Positions 17,320-26,538 of a stretch of 64,000 nt of DNA are shown here, piece after piece (position 1 is the first letter of the stretch; each line of letters starts with the position of its first letter). The translations under genes were made by a program, and so were the position numbers. The notes below the pieces were generated by a model. The model had not been told where the DNA came from, did no database searches, and saw nothing but the letters and a program-made list of their open reading frames with translations. Location of the stretch: assembly GCA_964501275.1 (NCBI GenBank), contig CAZCSP010000013.1:1-64000 (forward strand). The letters run 5' to 3'. The stretch is from 55-13 sp964501275. GTDB lineage: Bacteria; Armatimonadota; Fimbriimonadia; Fimbriimonadales; Fimbriimonadaceae.

Positions 17320-19067
17320 TCTGGCTCCTCCTTTGCATGGGAGTGTGGGCTCAAGCCGCCGACATCCTGATTCTGGTTCATGAGGAAGAGGTGAGTTCGG
17401 CGATTCCCTTGGATGGGTATGTGCATCCGACTTGGATTCTTTGGCCCAAAGCCGTCAACCTACTGCAGAGCAACCGTCTCTTCTCACTGGCTTCTGGCGT
17501 GGATTGGCAGACGGGCTTTTTGGACGACGTATTCGTGGTCTACGCCGGGCAAGCTCGCAATACCAGCGTGGAAAAGTGGCGTCGTCGAGGGTTCTTTGAT
17601 GCCGCGCAACGGAACATCCGCCGCCAAGCCTACGCCATCGCCCCGATGGTTCCTCCCTCCGAGAGCGGAAACCCGGTTCGGGATGGACCGATCCCGGAGG
17701 AGTTCAGGCCCAGCAAGGAACTCCTGAAGATGGCCTTGCATCGTCCCGACGCCGTACCCATCTTGGGTCGAAAAGACCCTTGGCCGGAGGATGCGCTGAT
17801 CGTAGCCGAAGCCAGAGGGCAGAATCCGTGGGACGAGGTCGCCTTCCTAGTGGACAAGGCGGGCGGCCGGGCCCTGGTGGTCGAGTACCCCTCCGAGTCG
17901 GCCACCATGTGGAGCCGCTTCTGGCTGCAGGGGAGGGGTTGGCAAGAGGGGGCGCCAGTGGTTCCATCCACCCGCATTCCCGGTCTGATCCCCGCCCGAA
18001 ACCTGCTTGCCCTGTTGGACGATCCAACGACGGCGTCATGGTCCAATGAGAATGCGTCGCCCCCTAACCGATGGTTGGTCTTCGGGCACGAGAGCGCACC
18101 GGTGGCGTTGGTGTTTTTGACGGTGGCGGCGGTGTATGTCATGGGCCTCGGCATCTACTGCGTATTGCGCGAACAGTACAGCCGGATTGCACTCGGTTTG
18201 ATCCGACTCTTGATCACCGGCCCCGCAGCGCTCCTCCTAGGCGGTCAGTTGGCGTCGCTCTTCGGTTTGAACTTGTGGATGACCTGGCATGTGGTGGCGC
18301 TTGGATTGGTTGGGGTCGCTTCTTGGATAGTGGATTACGCGGTATCCCGTTGGGGCAAGGACTTTCATCCGCTTTGGGGCGAATTCGCAGTGGGAGCCTT
18401 GGTCTGTGCGGCCTGCGATCCGGTCTGGTCGATGTTCAGTAATGTGCTTGGACCGCACCGGGCGCCGACCAGTCCCGAGGCTTTCGGAGCGTTGGCTGGC
18501 TACCTCTTTGGCAGCGTGGCGCTTGCCCCCGTTCGAGCCATTCGGCTGACTGGGGTATGGATCGCGTTGTGGGCAGGAGTCTTCATTGCCCGCCCCCAAT
18601 GGCTACTCGGTTTTTCGATTACGGCTTCCCTTGTGTGGGGATTGACAGTAGGGTCGTGTTTCTTTCCTCTCGGATGGCGGCGACCTCTAGTTCTTCCTGC
18701 GGTGCTGGTCGCGAGCCTGATATGCGCCCTCTACAAACCTGGCCTTGCCTATATGCCGCAAGGATTGGCCTACTCCTACGCCCAGGTCGGCAAGTTCAAT
18801 TGCGCGGAGCAAATCGCGTTTCTGTTGTCCCCCACCTTCATCTCCTTCTGCATCCTGGCGATCATCGCCGGAATTGTGGGGGATAATTTCTTGGGGCATC
18901 AGGCGCGGCGGGCGATGGCGTTCAGCCCCCTGCCTAAAGCCTTTTTCTGGGCCGGGCTTTGCTTCCTGGCGGCAGGCGTCTTCGTCCCTCTCTATCTGCA
19001 CGCCTTCTTGGCCACGGCGATTGCGGGGGCGGTGGCGGTGCTGTTTGATGCGATTCGTTCGCCATAG
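17304..19067 (+). CDS. Multi-pass inner-membrane protein with periplasmic N-domain, unknown function
   Basis: 587 residues. A signal peptide (RAALIWLLLCMGVWAQA) is followed by a soluble domain of about 220 residues and then roughly ten transmembrane helices from about residue 265 on. I do not recognise the family. It starts at GTG 17304, overlapping the second GT9 gene by sixteen bases, so it probably serves the same glycan pathway, for example as a transport or regulatory component. The soluble part resembles no carbohydrate enzyme that I can name. Confidence 0.75.
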   Translation: MRAALIWLLLCMGVWAQAADILILVHEEEVSSAIPLDGYVHPTWILWPKAVNLLQSNRLFSLASGVDWQTGFLDDVFVVYAGQARNTSVEKWRRRGFFDAAQRNIRRQAYAIAPMVPPSESGNPVRDGPIPEEFRPSKELLKMALHRPDAVPILGRKDPWPEDALIVAEARGQNPWDEVAFLVDKAGGRALVVEYPSESATMWSRFWLQGRGWQEGAPVVPSTRIPGLIPARNLLALLDDPTTASWSNENASPPNRWLVFGHESAPVALVFLTVAAVYVMGLGIYCVLREQYSRIALGLIRLLITGPAALLLGGQLASLFGLNLWMTWHVVALGLVGVASWIVDYAVSRWGKDFHPLWGEFAVGALVCAACDPVWSMFSNVLGPHRAPTSPEAFGALAGYLFGSVALAPVRAIRLTGVWIALWAGVFIARPQWLLGFSITASLVWGLTVGSCFFPLGWRRPLVLPAVLVASLICALYKPGLAYMPQGLAYSYAQVGKFNCAEQIAFLLSPTFISFCILAIIAGIVGDNFLGHQARRAMAFSPLPKAFFWAGLCFLAAGVFVPLYLHAFLATAIAGAVAVLFDAIRSP

Positions 19068-19193
19068 GCGGCGTAACGGCATTTCGGCATTGCGGCGTTA
19101 CGGTTTTACGGATGCATGGCCGTATGGCTTTGGGAAGTTGGGCACCAAGAATCTAACACCCAATGCCGTAATGCCGCAACACCGTCCCGCCCT
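19067..19193. repeat. Composite inverted repeat element (GCATTGCGGCGTTACGG type)
   Basis: The left arm carries GGCGTAACGGCATTTCGG and GGCATTGCGGCGTTACGG; the right arm carries CACCCAATGCCGTAATGCC. It matches the three-part build of the element at 54437-54549 and separates two convergent genes, so its hairpin could stop transcription from both sides. Confidence 0.6.
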
Positions 19194-19493
19194 TCAGTAC
19201 CCCAACTCCCGATCATAAACCACAAACCTTGGCCCCGCCGGTCTTTGCGCCTTCTCGAACCAGTCGGGGTTTTCCAGGTCCAGGTGGGCGATGAGTTGGG
19301 GGGCGAGGTCTTCGAAGCCAAAGTCGTCCTCGGTGACGGTGGCCGACTTCTCGCCGGTAAAGAAGTCCAGGCAGATAAGATCGAAGTTGTAGGCTTCGAT
19401 CCGGTCCAAGTCCAGCCAATCGACCCTTGCGATCTGCTCGCCGGTATCAGAGACCAGGTCGAATCCGGCGTCGTCTTGAAGAATGCGGCTCAT
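19194..19493 (-). CDS. Small acidic hypothetical protein, 99 aa
   Basis: A soluble, acidic protein with several DL/ED pairs (VDWLDLDRIEAYNFDLICLDFF, TEDDFGFEDLAPQ). No signal peptide or membrane segment. I do not recognise the family. It is divergent from the DinB gene at 19548, and its codon use is that of the neighbouring genes. The extended reading frame and acidic composition support a real gene. Confidence 0.6.
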   Translation of the reverse strand: MSRILQDDAGFDLVSDTGEQIARVDWLDLDRIEAYNFDLICLDFFTGEKSATVTEDDFGFEDLAPQLIAHLDLENPDWFEKAQRPAGPRFVVYDRELGY

Positions 19494-19547
19494 CGGTACC
19501 GGAGAGGATATCCGTTCCCGGTTTGGTTTATAGTCTTAGCAGGAACC

Positions 19548-19988
19548 ATGGACCCGCAAACTGTTGCCGAAACTCTGCGCCAGGTGATCGAGGGGATGGA
19601 CTTTGCTCCCGCGAAGCGGCTGGTCAACATCAAGGCCGGGCTTGCCTGTGAGAAACGGGACGGGTTTCCCTACTCCATCGCCACCAACATCTGGCACTGC
19701 GACTACTGGAACCGCCTCTGGCTGGCGAGACTTCGGGGCGAGAGGCGGCCGGCGAAGAATATCTGGGCTGAGGATTGGCAAGTGCCGGGGGAGGAGGATT
19801 GGAAGGAGGTGCGGGACCGTTTCCTGGAGAACCTGACCGCCGCCTACCAGATTGCCTCCGCCCAGCCTTTTCAGCACGCGATGAAGTCGGATGAGGAGGC
19901 AGCGAAGGTCCTGAACCAGATCGCGGTGCACACCGCCTACCATGTGGGGCAGGTGGCGTTGTTGAAGCGGATGTTGAAGGCTCGCTGA
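19548..19988 (+). CDS. DinB/YfiT-like four-helix bundle protein
   Basis: 146 residues with the DinB arrangement: an N-terminal helix, SIATNIWHCDYWNRLWLARL with the first metal-binding His, and near the end VHTAYHVGQVALLKRML with two more His. This three-His site binds a divalent metal in the DinB superfamily, whose members include thiol transferases and many unknowns. ATG 19548 has AGGA upstream at suitable spacing; the longer open frame reaches back into an unrelated gene on the other strand and was discarded. Confidence 0.82.
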   Translation: MDPQTVAETLRQVIEGMDFAPAKRLVNIKAGLACEKRDGFPYSIATNIWHCDYWNRLWLARLRGERRPAKNIWAEDWQVPGEEDWKEVRDRFLENLTAAYQIASAQPFQHAMKSDEEAAKVLNQIAVHTAYHVGQVALLKRMLKAR

Positions 19989-20439
19989 TGAACCACAACG
20001 GCACAGCGGCACAACGTTAGCTACAAGGGAGACTCAGTTAGTTTTCACCACAAAGGCACAAAGACACAAAGACACAAAGAAGCGCAAAGGAAAAACCAGA
20101 TAAACTCCTAATCTGGATTATTGACTATAGGTCAAATCGTTGCAGTCTGGGTTTCTTGGGGTCGGGCACGTTTCCTTCGGTGGCCCTCGGTGTCTTCGGT
20201 GGTTCATTCAATTGAACGCAGGCTAAAAACCACTGACGGCCGCCAAGGACCACCGAAGGCTTATCCACAAACTGAAGGAAACTCATCAATGATCCGGACT
20301 AGCCCTTCTTTGCGTCCTTTGTTTCTTCGTTTCTTGGTGGTTGAAGAGCATGTTCGAACTTTGAATGGGAGTTCCATGAAAATCTGTTACACGCTGGCCC
20401 ACTAGACCCCCCGCCAGCCGAGAAATGGACCACAATTGA
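19989..20439. repeat. Gene-free stretch with two repeat families
   Basis: About 450 bases without a convincing gene. A run of ACAAAGACACAAAG units lies at 20051-20098 and an inverted repeat with arms CGGTGGCCCTCGGTG and CACCGAAGG at 20176-20264, related to one at 37670-37762. A 94-aa open frame here has no protein-like composition and was left out. Confidence 0.6.
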
Positions 20440-21552
20440 ACCATCAACCATCCTGCCCCCGACCCCATAGCGGTCTATATCCACACCCCCTTTTGCCCAA
20501 GCAAATGCGGCTACTGCGACTTCAACTCCTATGCCATGCGGGGGGAGATTGTGGAGCGGACGGTGGGGGCGATTTGCGCGGAGATTGGGCGGTCGCCTTG
20601 GCGAGGGGTTCCGGCGAAGACGATCTTCTTTGGGGGAGGCACGCCAACCTTTTTGGCCGAAGAACAGCTGATTAGGATCTTTGAAAAAGTAGTCGAAGCG
20701 CACCCACCGATAGTCGGGGCGGAGATCACCAGCGAGGCCAACCCTGGGACGGTGGATGCGGGGAAGTTCCGGGCGATGCGGACGGCGGGGTTTAACCGGA
20801 TTTCGCTGGGCGCACAGAGTTTCCTGGATTCCGACCTCATCCGCTTGGACCGCATCCACCAGGCCGGGGATATTGAGCGGGCGGTGGGGGCGGCGCGGGA
20901 GGCGGGGTTCGACAATGTGAACATCGACCTGATGTTCGCCCTTCCCGGCCAAACCATGGCCGCCTGGCGTCGCAACTTGGACCGGGCTTTCGCGCTGGAG
21001 ACCGACCACCTCAGTCTCTACTGCCTCACCATCGAGCCCAACACCGCCTTCTACAAGCGCCAGCTAAGAGGCGAACTGGACCTGCCCGATGACGAGGCCC
21101 AGGTCGCGATGTACGACCTCTGCTGTGAAAGAGCGCATCAAAAGGGATTCGAGCAGTACGAGATCAGCAACTTTGCAAAGCCGGGCCGCGAGTGTCGCCA
21201 CAACCTTTGCTACTGGCACGGCGACCCCTATGCGGCCTATGGCCCTGGTGCGGTGGGGTTTATGGATGGGGTGCGCTTTACCAACCTGAAGCACCCCGAG
21301 CGGTATTGCGACGCGGTGGAAACAGGCCAACCCATCGCCTTTGAAAGTGAGGCCATCGACGACGCGACGCATCGGACGGAGAAAATCATGCTGGGCCTTC
21401 GCCTGAACCAGGGTGTTTCCAGCGAGGGGATTTCTGAATCGGGGATGCACAAACTGCTGGACCGAGGCTGGATCGAGCGCACAAACGGGACCATCCGACT
21501 CACCAGAGAGGGAAGGCATTTCTGTTCCGAGGTCGCGCTGGAACTGATGTAG
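20440..21552 (+). CDS. hemW: HemW-like radical SAM heme chaperone, start codon unresolved
   Basis: The frame encodes YIHTPFCPSKCGYCDFNSYA, where CxxxCxxC binds the radical SAM iron-sulfur cluster (about 20494-20516), then FFGGGTPTFL, the SAM-binding ITSEANPGT and NFAKPGREC. This fits HemW, which carries heme in many bacteria and was long misnamed oxygen-independent coproporphyrinogen oxidase. No ATG, GTG or TTG lies between the in-frame stop at 20437-20439 and the Cys motif. The first in-frame ATG, 20536, would delete all three cysteines. A TTG at 20436 would fit after removal of one base in the C run at 20456-20460, which suggests an assembly error, or a true frameshift. The listed start marks the open frame only. 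Confidence 0.85.
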   Translation, partial: TINHPAPDPIAVYIHTPFCPSKCGYCDFNSYAMRGEIVERTVGAICAEIGRSPWRGVPAKTIFFGGGTPTFLAEEQLIRIFEKVVEAHPPIVGAEITSEANPGTVDAGKFRAMRTAGFNRISLGAQSFLDSDLIRLDRIHQAGDIERAVGAAREAGFDNVNIDLMFALPGQTMAAWRRNLDRAFALETDHLSLYCLTIEPNTAFYKRQLRGELDLPDDEAQVAMYDLCCERAHQKGFEQYEISNFAKPGRECRHNLCYWHGDPYAAYGPGAVGFMDGVRFTNLKHPERYCDAVETGQPIAFESEAIDDATHRTEKIMLGLRLNQGVSSEGISESGMHKLLDRGWIERTNGTIRLTREGRHFCSEVALELM

Positions 21553-21576
21553 CCGAAAAACGTCAAGATAGAAGCC

Positions 21577-22419
21577 ATGCTCGTATCCGCCATTCTCGCC
21601 ATTGGGGGCTTCCTGGTCCAGGCCGACATCCCCGCCAAGTATCTGACCCCTGTGCCCAAGTCAACGCAAGTCGTCGCGAAGGTCGACGGGGTGGAGATTA
21701 AGGCCTCTGAGGTGGCCGACCTCCTCTGGCAATGGCGGTCTCAAGAGGCCGTGGCCGATTTGATTAGCTACCAGGTGATCAAAAACGCGGCGGTCAAGGA
21801 GCAGGTCTCGGTTACCGACGCTGAGGTTCAAAAGGCCTTGGATGAGCAGCTGGCCCAGTTCACGCCCCAGGTTCTGCAGGGTAAGTCGCTAGACCAGTAT
21901 CTATTGGAGCAGGGCTTTACCTCCTCCCGGCTTTGGCTGAGGCTGAAGACAGAGCTTTTGCTGAACAAGATCACGCTGAAGGACTTCAAACCCGCCGACT
22001 ACGTAAAGGTCTCCACCATTGTCGTCCGCCCCGAAAGCACCTCCACTGCCGCCTTGACCGATGCAGCCAAGAAGGCGGATGCGTACTATGAGATGCTTGG
22101 TAAAGGCGAAGCCTGGGAGAAGGTACTGACCTATTCCACCACCGATCAGCGGACTTTGGACTCCAAAGGACTGGTAGGGTGGCGGCTCTTCACTGCCTTC
22201 CCGCAACTGGTGCAGGACGAGATGAAGACGCTGAAAGCCGGAGGCATCACGAAACCTGTACAAACCAACAACGGATTCCAGATATTCCGGATCGAGATGT
22301 TCGGCAAAGATGCGAAGGATGGAGAGTTGACCGACGCCGAGACCGCGCACATCGGGGCGAATAAGAACGCAGTGGCGAACAGAATACGAAGCGCCGCGAA
22401 GATCGAACGGATGCCATAG
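21577..22419 (+). CDS. Secreted SurA/PpiC-like peptidylprolyl isomerase
   Basis: 280 residues. A hydrophobic N-terminus (LVSAILAIGGFLVQA) acts as signal or anchor. A SurA-type chaperone domain follows (residues 35-150, VDGVEIKASEVADLLW through helical segments), then a parvulin domain whose end LKAGGITKPVQTNNGFQIFRI is diagnostic. It probably helps fold exported proteins in the periplasm. It follows HemW by 24 bases. The parvulin core is short, so isomerase activity is less sure than the chaperone role. Confidence 0.8.
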   Translation: MLVSAILAIGGFLVQADIPAKYLTPVPKSTQVVAKVDGVEIKASEVADLLWQWRSQEAVADLISYQVIKNAAVKEQVSVTDAEVQKALDEQLAQFTPQVLQGKSLDQYLLEQGFTSSRLWLRLKTELLLNKITLKDFKPADYVKVSTIVVRPESTSTAALTDAAKKADAYYEMLGKGEAWEKVLTYSTTDQRTLDSKGLVGWRLFTAFPQLVQDEMKTLKAGGITKPVQTNNGFQIFRIEMFGKDAKDGELTDAETAHIGANKNAVANRIRSAAKIERMP

Positions 22420-22552
22420 GACGGTTTGATACCTGTAGATTGCCCCAAGTTGACCTGTCGGCGCCAATGTCGGAATTTTTTTGGTGGTGAAGGGCTTGCC
22501 AGAATCACCAAAATGTGCTGTAATAAGGTGATTCGGTGGGGTTACGGTACAG

Positions 22553-23866
22553 ATGCGTTTGCTGTTCGTGGTGATTTCGTTTGTTGTCGGCCTTGCGGGA
22601 GCGAGCGCCCAGATGGGACTGCTGGCGCCTCCATTTAAGCCATGGCATTCCGAGGGTAAGAACTACTGGGGCATTGGGATTCTGGTTGATATCAGTGACT
22701 TTCCGGCGAACAGCCATGTTGTGAGTGGCACCAATGTCAACTTCGGCATCTCCGTCGCCGCGGGGCCAGAGGTCGCTTGGGCATCCCCCAGCTTTAAGCC
22801 TTCCGGATACCAAGGATACAACCGATTCCGGTTGACGTCGGTTGTCCTCAAAATCGGGGGCACAACGGTTTTCTCTGGTTCGAATGGGGCCAGCGTTCCT
22901 TTTGCCGACGGGCTGACCCGCAATGTGCGCTATGCCAGCACCCATTTCAACGACGGCGAAAGCGTCGATATCGAGTTGGATGCCACGGCCGAACTTACCT
23001 GCGAGCCCGATCCCAATAGCTCGGATGCGGTTCCTCCACCCTACAATCTGGTTTGCCCAACCTTGAAAATTCAGAACGTGATGTACAACAAGGGGCTGAC
23101 GTTGGCGACCAAGGAGGAGTGTTACCCTAAACCGCATTTCGTCCTTGATCCAATGGGCCAGCCAGTGGAGAGGCCGGCTGGCTACTATGTAGATAATCCC
23201 CCATTACCCGATGGCTATGCCCAGATTTCGCAGGATGCCATGCCCGCGGCCCGATCTGCCTTGGGGACGGCAAAACATACGATTCTCAACTCATCGAACT
23301 TCCTTTCCGAAAGCGAGTTGCAACCTCTTCTGAAACAGGCCACCTGCTTCTTCGGGTTCACCCATGGGGAAACGACGAACTTCCGCGCGACCCAAGACAA
23401 CAAGCTTTACTTCTTCGGGACGCCGAACGAAGTTCAGAACTATGTTCAATCGGGTCGAACGGCCCTGCCGTTCAATATGGTGGTGATGCACGCCTGCGAG
23501 ACCGTTGGAGGCTCGGGGAACCTGTCTTGGCAGGCGCCAGCCGCGTTCCAGTTGACAGCCGCGCAGCCTAGCAAAATACCCAACAAAGCCTATGCTGGGT
23601 TCACGGCCGTTGTTTGGTCGCTTACTCACAAGAATTTCCCATTGAACGAACATGCTGAGGTTGTTTATCAGCAGTTAGTTTCCGGAAAGACAGTCAAGGC
23701 TGCCGTTGACGAGGCAAACAGGAAGGTCATTCCGCAATCCAAGAGTGGTTTGCCTTTGCTTATGATCCCAAAGGGAGATCCGTACGCAAAGATTGTCAAT
23801 GTTTACTTGGATTCAAGCGAGTGGACAAAGGAGCGTGATTCTCAGTGGTTCGTCGTTTTCGATTGA
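22553..23866 (+). CDS. Secreted CHAT/caspase-like cysteine protease candidate
   Basis: 437 residues with a signal peptide (1-19, cleaved after GASA). The first 200 residues look like a beta-rich exported domain with paired cysteines (150, 168, 190). The C-terminal part has the features of a CHAT-type clan CD peptidase: FGFTHGETT with His271, MVVMHACETVGG with Cys315, then AYAGFTAVVWSL and VVYQQLVSGKTVKAAVDEA, which match the CHAT ending (SLW... FY..L..G....A...A). The next gene overlaps by 22 bases and encodes an exported protein, a possible substrate or partner. Assignment rests on motif order seen by eye. Confidence 0.75.
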   Translation: MRLLFVVISFVVGLAGASAQMGLLAPPFKPWHSEGKNYWGIGILVDISDFPANSHVVSGTNVNFGISVAAGPEVAWASPSFKPSGYQGYNRFRLTSVVLKIGGTTVFSGSNGASVPFADGLTRNVRYASTHFNDGESVDIELDATAELTCEPDPNSSDAVPPPYNLVCPTLKIQNVMYNKGLTLATKEECYPKPHFVLDPMGQPVERPAGYYVDNPPLPDGYAQISQDAMPAARSALGTAKHTILNSSNFLSESELQPLLKQATCFFGFTHGETTNFRATQDNKLYFFGTPNEVQNYVQSGRTALPFNMVVMHACETVGGSGNLSWQAPAAFQLTAAQPSKIPNKAYAGFTAVVWSLTHKNFPLNEHAEVVYQQLVSGKTVKAAVDEANRKVIPQSKSGLPLLMIPKGDPYAKIVNVYLDSSEWTKERDSQWFVVFD

Positions 23867-25056
23867 CTCTGTTGTTTTTATCAATTTGGCCGTGCCTGGC
23901 TTGGTGCGACGTAACTCTTGCCCAGGCCAAGACTATTGCGGCAGATTTTCGCCTCATCGCGGCAAAAAGCGGTGGTGCATCTGTTGTAGGAACTACACCC
24001 GGAATATGGGAGCCCGATGTCAATGAAACGGATCCTGATTTTCCAGGATGCTTTTTCCTTGACTATCGGGATGGGTGTGTTGTAGTACGGAAATCCGATG
24101 GTATCATCACCAAGTTCTGGCTGTACGACCGCTCCAACAACGACTCCACCTGGAACGAATCCGCCAAACTGACTTCTACCCAACTGTGCGACTTGGCCCA
24201 ACACTACCGTGACGCGGCCGGAATGTCGGGCACGGTCTATGTGGAGTCGATCACCGAGAATAAAGATGTCGATCCGATGATCCAGGACGTCTGGGTCTCG
24301 TTGCGGCAGAGCGGGGTGCCTTATGACAAAACGCACGGCTCCTTCTTCGAGATTTCGCATACCACCGGGCGGCTGATGGCGATGGAACTTTACGAGGTGC
24401 CTCAGCCCCCATCATCAGTGACTCCGACCATCACGTCGAACCAAGCGTTCGCCACCGCAACGGCCTATGTGAACTCCGAGTATGGGATCACCTCGTTTGC
24501 GGATTTGGAACCCGCTAAACTGTGTATCTGGAAACCGGTGTCCGAGATACCGCCAGGACAGGACAACTTCCTGACCTCTGCCCACGCCACGATGGCCGCT
24601 AATAACCAAGGACTCCTATCTTGGACTCTTTACTTCGAAGGCCGGGACACTCTCTCTAGCAAAGGTGGCGTCTATGTACCTCGCTACGCGGTCCACGTGG
24701 ACGCCCAGACCGGCGACCTTCTGGTGGTCTATGAGTATCAGCCTTTCGGAGGGGGAGGCGAGAGCGTCGTCACCTGGACCGCCCCTGATCTTGGTTCTGG
24801 GCCACTGGCCATCGTCGATGCGGAAACGAAGAGGTCTGTCGCCCGAATATCCAGCGTCCTTTCTCCGGCGGAAGCCCCTAGAAAAAGACCGGAAGGTCGG
24901 AAGATCGTCCTAAAGCGCGGCCGCTACTCCATGCTTGCCTGGATCGATCCCCAATCGGGGCTGGTTTGGACGGAGAAGAACAAGCGACGCAAGTATGCCA
25001 AGCTGGATGAAGCCTCGCTTCAAGCCTACAGGCGTCTCATCAAGGGTAAGAAGTGA
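23845..25056 (+). CDS. Secreted PepSY-like hypothetical protein
   Basis: 403 residues; GTG start within the last codons of the CHAT-like gene, then a signal peptide (RRFRLTLLFLSIWPCLAWC). Two stretches, FFEISHTTGRLMAMELYE and YAVHVDAQTGDLLVVYEYQ, look like PepSY or YcdB strands ('VD..TG.(V/L)'), a fold often used to inhibit peptidases or as a sensor domain. The end is basic (KKNKRRKYAKLDE). The 22-base overlap with a protease-like gene implies coupled production; an inhibitor or substrate role is inference only. Confidence 0.65.
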   Translation: MVRRFRLTLLFLSIWPCLAWCDVTLAQAKTIAADFRLIAAKSGGASVVGTTPGIWEPDVNETDPDFPGCFFLDYRDGCVVVRKSDGIITKFWLYDRSNNDSTWNESAKLTSTQLCDLAQHYRDAAGMSGTVYVESITENKDVDPMIQDVWVSLRQSGVPYDKTHGSFFEISHTTGRLMAMELYEVPQPPSSVTPTITSNQAFATATAYVNSEYGITSFADLEPAKLCIWKPVSEIPPGQDNFLTSAHATMAANNQGLLSWTLYFEGRDTLSSKGGVYVPRYAVHVDAQTGDLLVVYEYQPFGGGGESVVTWTAPDLGSGPLAIVDAETKRSVARISSVLSPAEAPRKRPEGRKIVLKRGRYSMLAWIDPQSGLVWTEKNKRRKYAKLDEASLQAYRRLIKGKK

Positions 25057-25581
25057 GCGAATCGGCCCTCAATTCGGCTGCGCGGAGTCGGCTGCGCGGT
25101 TAGACCCACGCAAAACATCCTGGTAACCCCGCCGCCGCTCGTTCGTTGGTATACTTGAAGGCGTCGGCGGCACCAGGGAGTCAGGTGGAAACGGAGGTCG
25201 GAGTAAGGACGCTCCCGCCGGCGCTTCTCTCATTCGGAAGTCGGAATCCGAGAAGCGGAGAGGTCTTTTCATAATTGCTCTCTTGTAGCACGGCGTCATC
25301 CTGAGCGAGCCAGAACAAGCTTCCTGTTGGGCCGATTGCTTGTCGCGAGTCGAAAGACCTCACCCGTCTGCAGATTCTTCCCAGCCTACAAGTCGGCGAG
25401 GTGGTTCGCCTCATCGACTTCCCCGCATACTTGGGGACTGTTGCGTTGTGTTGCCCACCGCCCCATCCTTTGCGACTCTTGGCGGCTTTGCGCCTTTGCG
25501 AGAACCTCTTGAACTCACGCAAAGACGCAAAGATCGCAATGGAGTGACACCATGCGACATCCTCCTTGGAACCATGGGTGA
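25057..25581. repeat. Gene-free stretch with two dispersed repeats
   Basis: About 525 bases without a supportable gene. Around 25290-25370 is a repeat with GAGCGAGCCAGAAC and GTCGCGAGTCGAAAG, related to 1056-1190 and 38050-38115. At 25464-25543 is the GCAAAGACGCAAAG inverted repeat with the spacer GAGAACCTCTTGAACTC, nearly identical to that at 60165-60236. Confidence 0.6.
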
Positions 25582-26538
25582 ATGTTGAACGCCCTCCCCC
25601 TCAGGTACCTTCCCAACGACATGGCCCGAACCCTCTTGCTCTCTACCCAGGACCGGTCCTGGCGGGAATGGCTTAAGGCCAATCGGAAGGGGCGTGATCT
25701 GGTTTGCCTGGACCCAGGGGAGCCTGACCAAAGCCCTCCCGCCCGCCTATGCCTGTTTCGGGATGAGAAGGTGGTTGCCTGGCGGTTCTATGGCAGCTTG
25801 GACCCCCAGCGGTCGCCGCAAATCCTTCTCACCGCTTTGATGCAGCTCCTGGGGCTGGCGGCGGAGGGGGTGGTGGTCCAACTCTGGCCCAACCGGGGGA
25901 CCCCTCTGATCCGCCACGTCACGATGCTCGCCGCCCAACTGGTGAAGCCCGACGAAATCCTGGTTCCCAAGGATGCCGAGATGGATCAGGCAGGGTTTCC
26001 GGTGGGACCGGAGGAGGTGGAGTTGGAGGGCAGCTTCCCCGCTATGGTGCAGAACGCCCAGCGGAAGGCCCACTGGATGAAGATGTTCGAGGCCTGTGAG
26101 ACCCACGAATTCGACCTGAACCGAGTCTCGGTAGAAGGTGCGCGGCTGGGCTCTGGGGTCCCGATCCACGCCGACGACCTCACCCGCTTCTTCCGGGGCA
26201 AGGTGGCGCACGGCGAGGTCGCGGGCGGAGGGCTCTTCCTGGTGGCCCGCGAGGACCCGGACGACGAAGAAGTGGCCCGCGCCCTCGACCACTTCCACTG
26301 CTCCCGAGCCCACATCGCCCACCCCGACGAATACGAAGGCCTGCTTTGCAGCTTCGCCAAGCAGCACGGCGAGGACTTCGGCATGGGCACCATCGAACGC
26401 ATCGACTTCGACCGAGGCAAGGTCCTAGCCAACTCCACCGCCGTCCCCCCCGCCCCCGTCCGAATCCTGCGTCTGGGGGCGTTAAAGGTGGACACAGCCG
26501 GAAGGGAACTAGGAGAAGTCAGGCCCTGGCAAGTGTGA
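25582..26538 (+). CDS. Hypothetical soluble protein, 318 aa
   Basis: I do not recognise this protein. It is soluble with no signal peptide, with a likely alternative start at ATG 25621 (MARTLLLSTQD), which may be the true one. The centre has a conserved-looking helix MVQNAQRKAHWMKMFEACETHEFDL and an acidic run EDPDDEEVARALDHFHCSRAHIAH. The sequence is uniform in codon use. It stands between two repeat-filled intergenic regions. Confidence 0.65.
   Translation: MLNALPLRYLPNDMARTLLLSTQDRSWREWLKANRKGRDLVCLDPGEPDQSPPARLCLFRDEKVVAWRFYGSLDPQRSPQILLTALMQLLGLAAEGVVVQLWPNRGTPLIRHVTMLAAQLVKPDEILVPKDAEMDQAGFPVGPEEVELEGSFPAMVQNAQRKAHWMKMFEACETHEFDLNRVSVEGARLGSGVPIHADDLTRFFRGKVAHGEVAGGGLFLVAREDPDDEEVARALDHFHCSRAHIAHPDEYEGLLCSFAKQHGEDFGMGTIERIDFDRGKVLANSTAVPPAPVRILRLGALKVDTAGRELGEVRPWQV

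Noticed and set aside
20121..20405. 94-aa open frame between dinB and hemW genes
   Set aside because: It is made of repeat DNA and has no protein-like composition.
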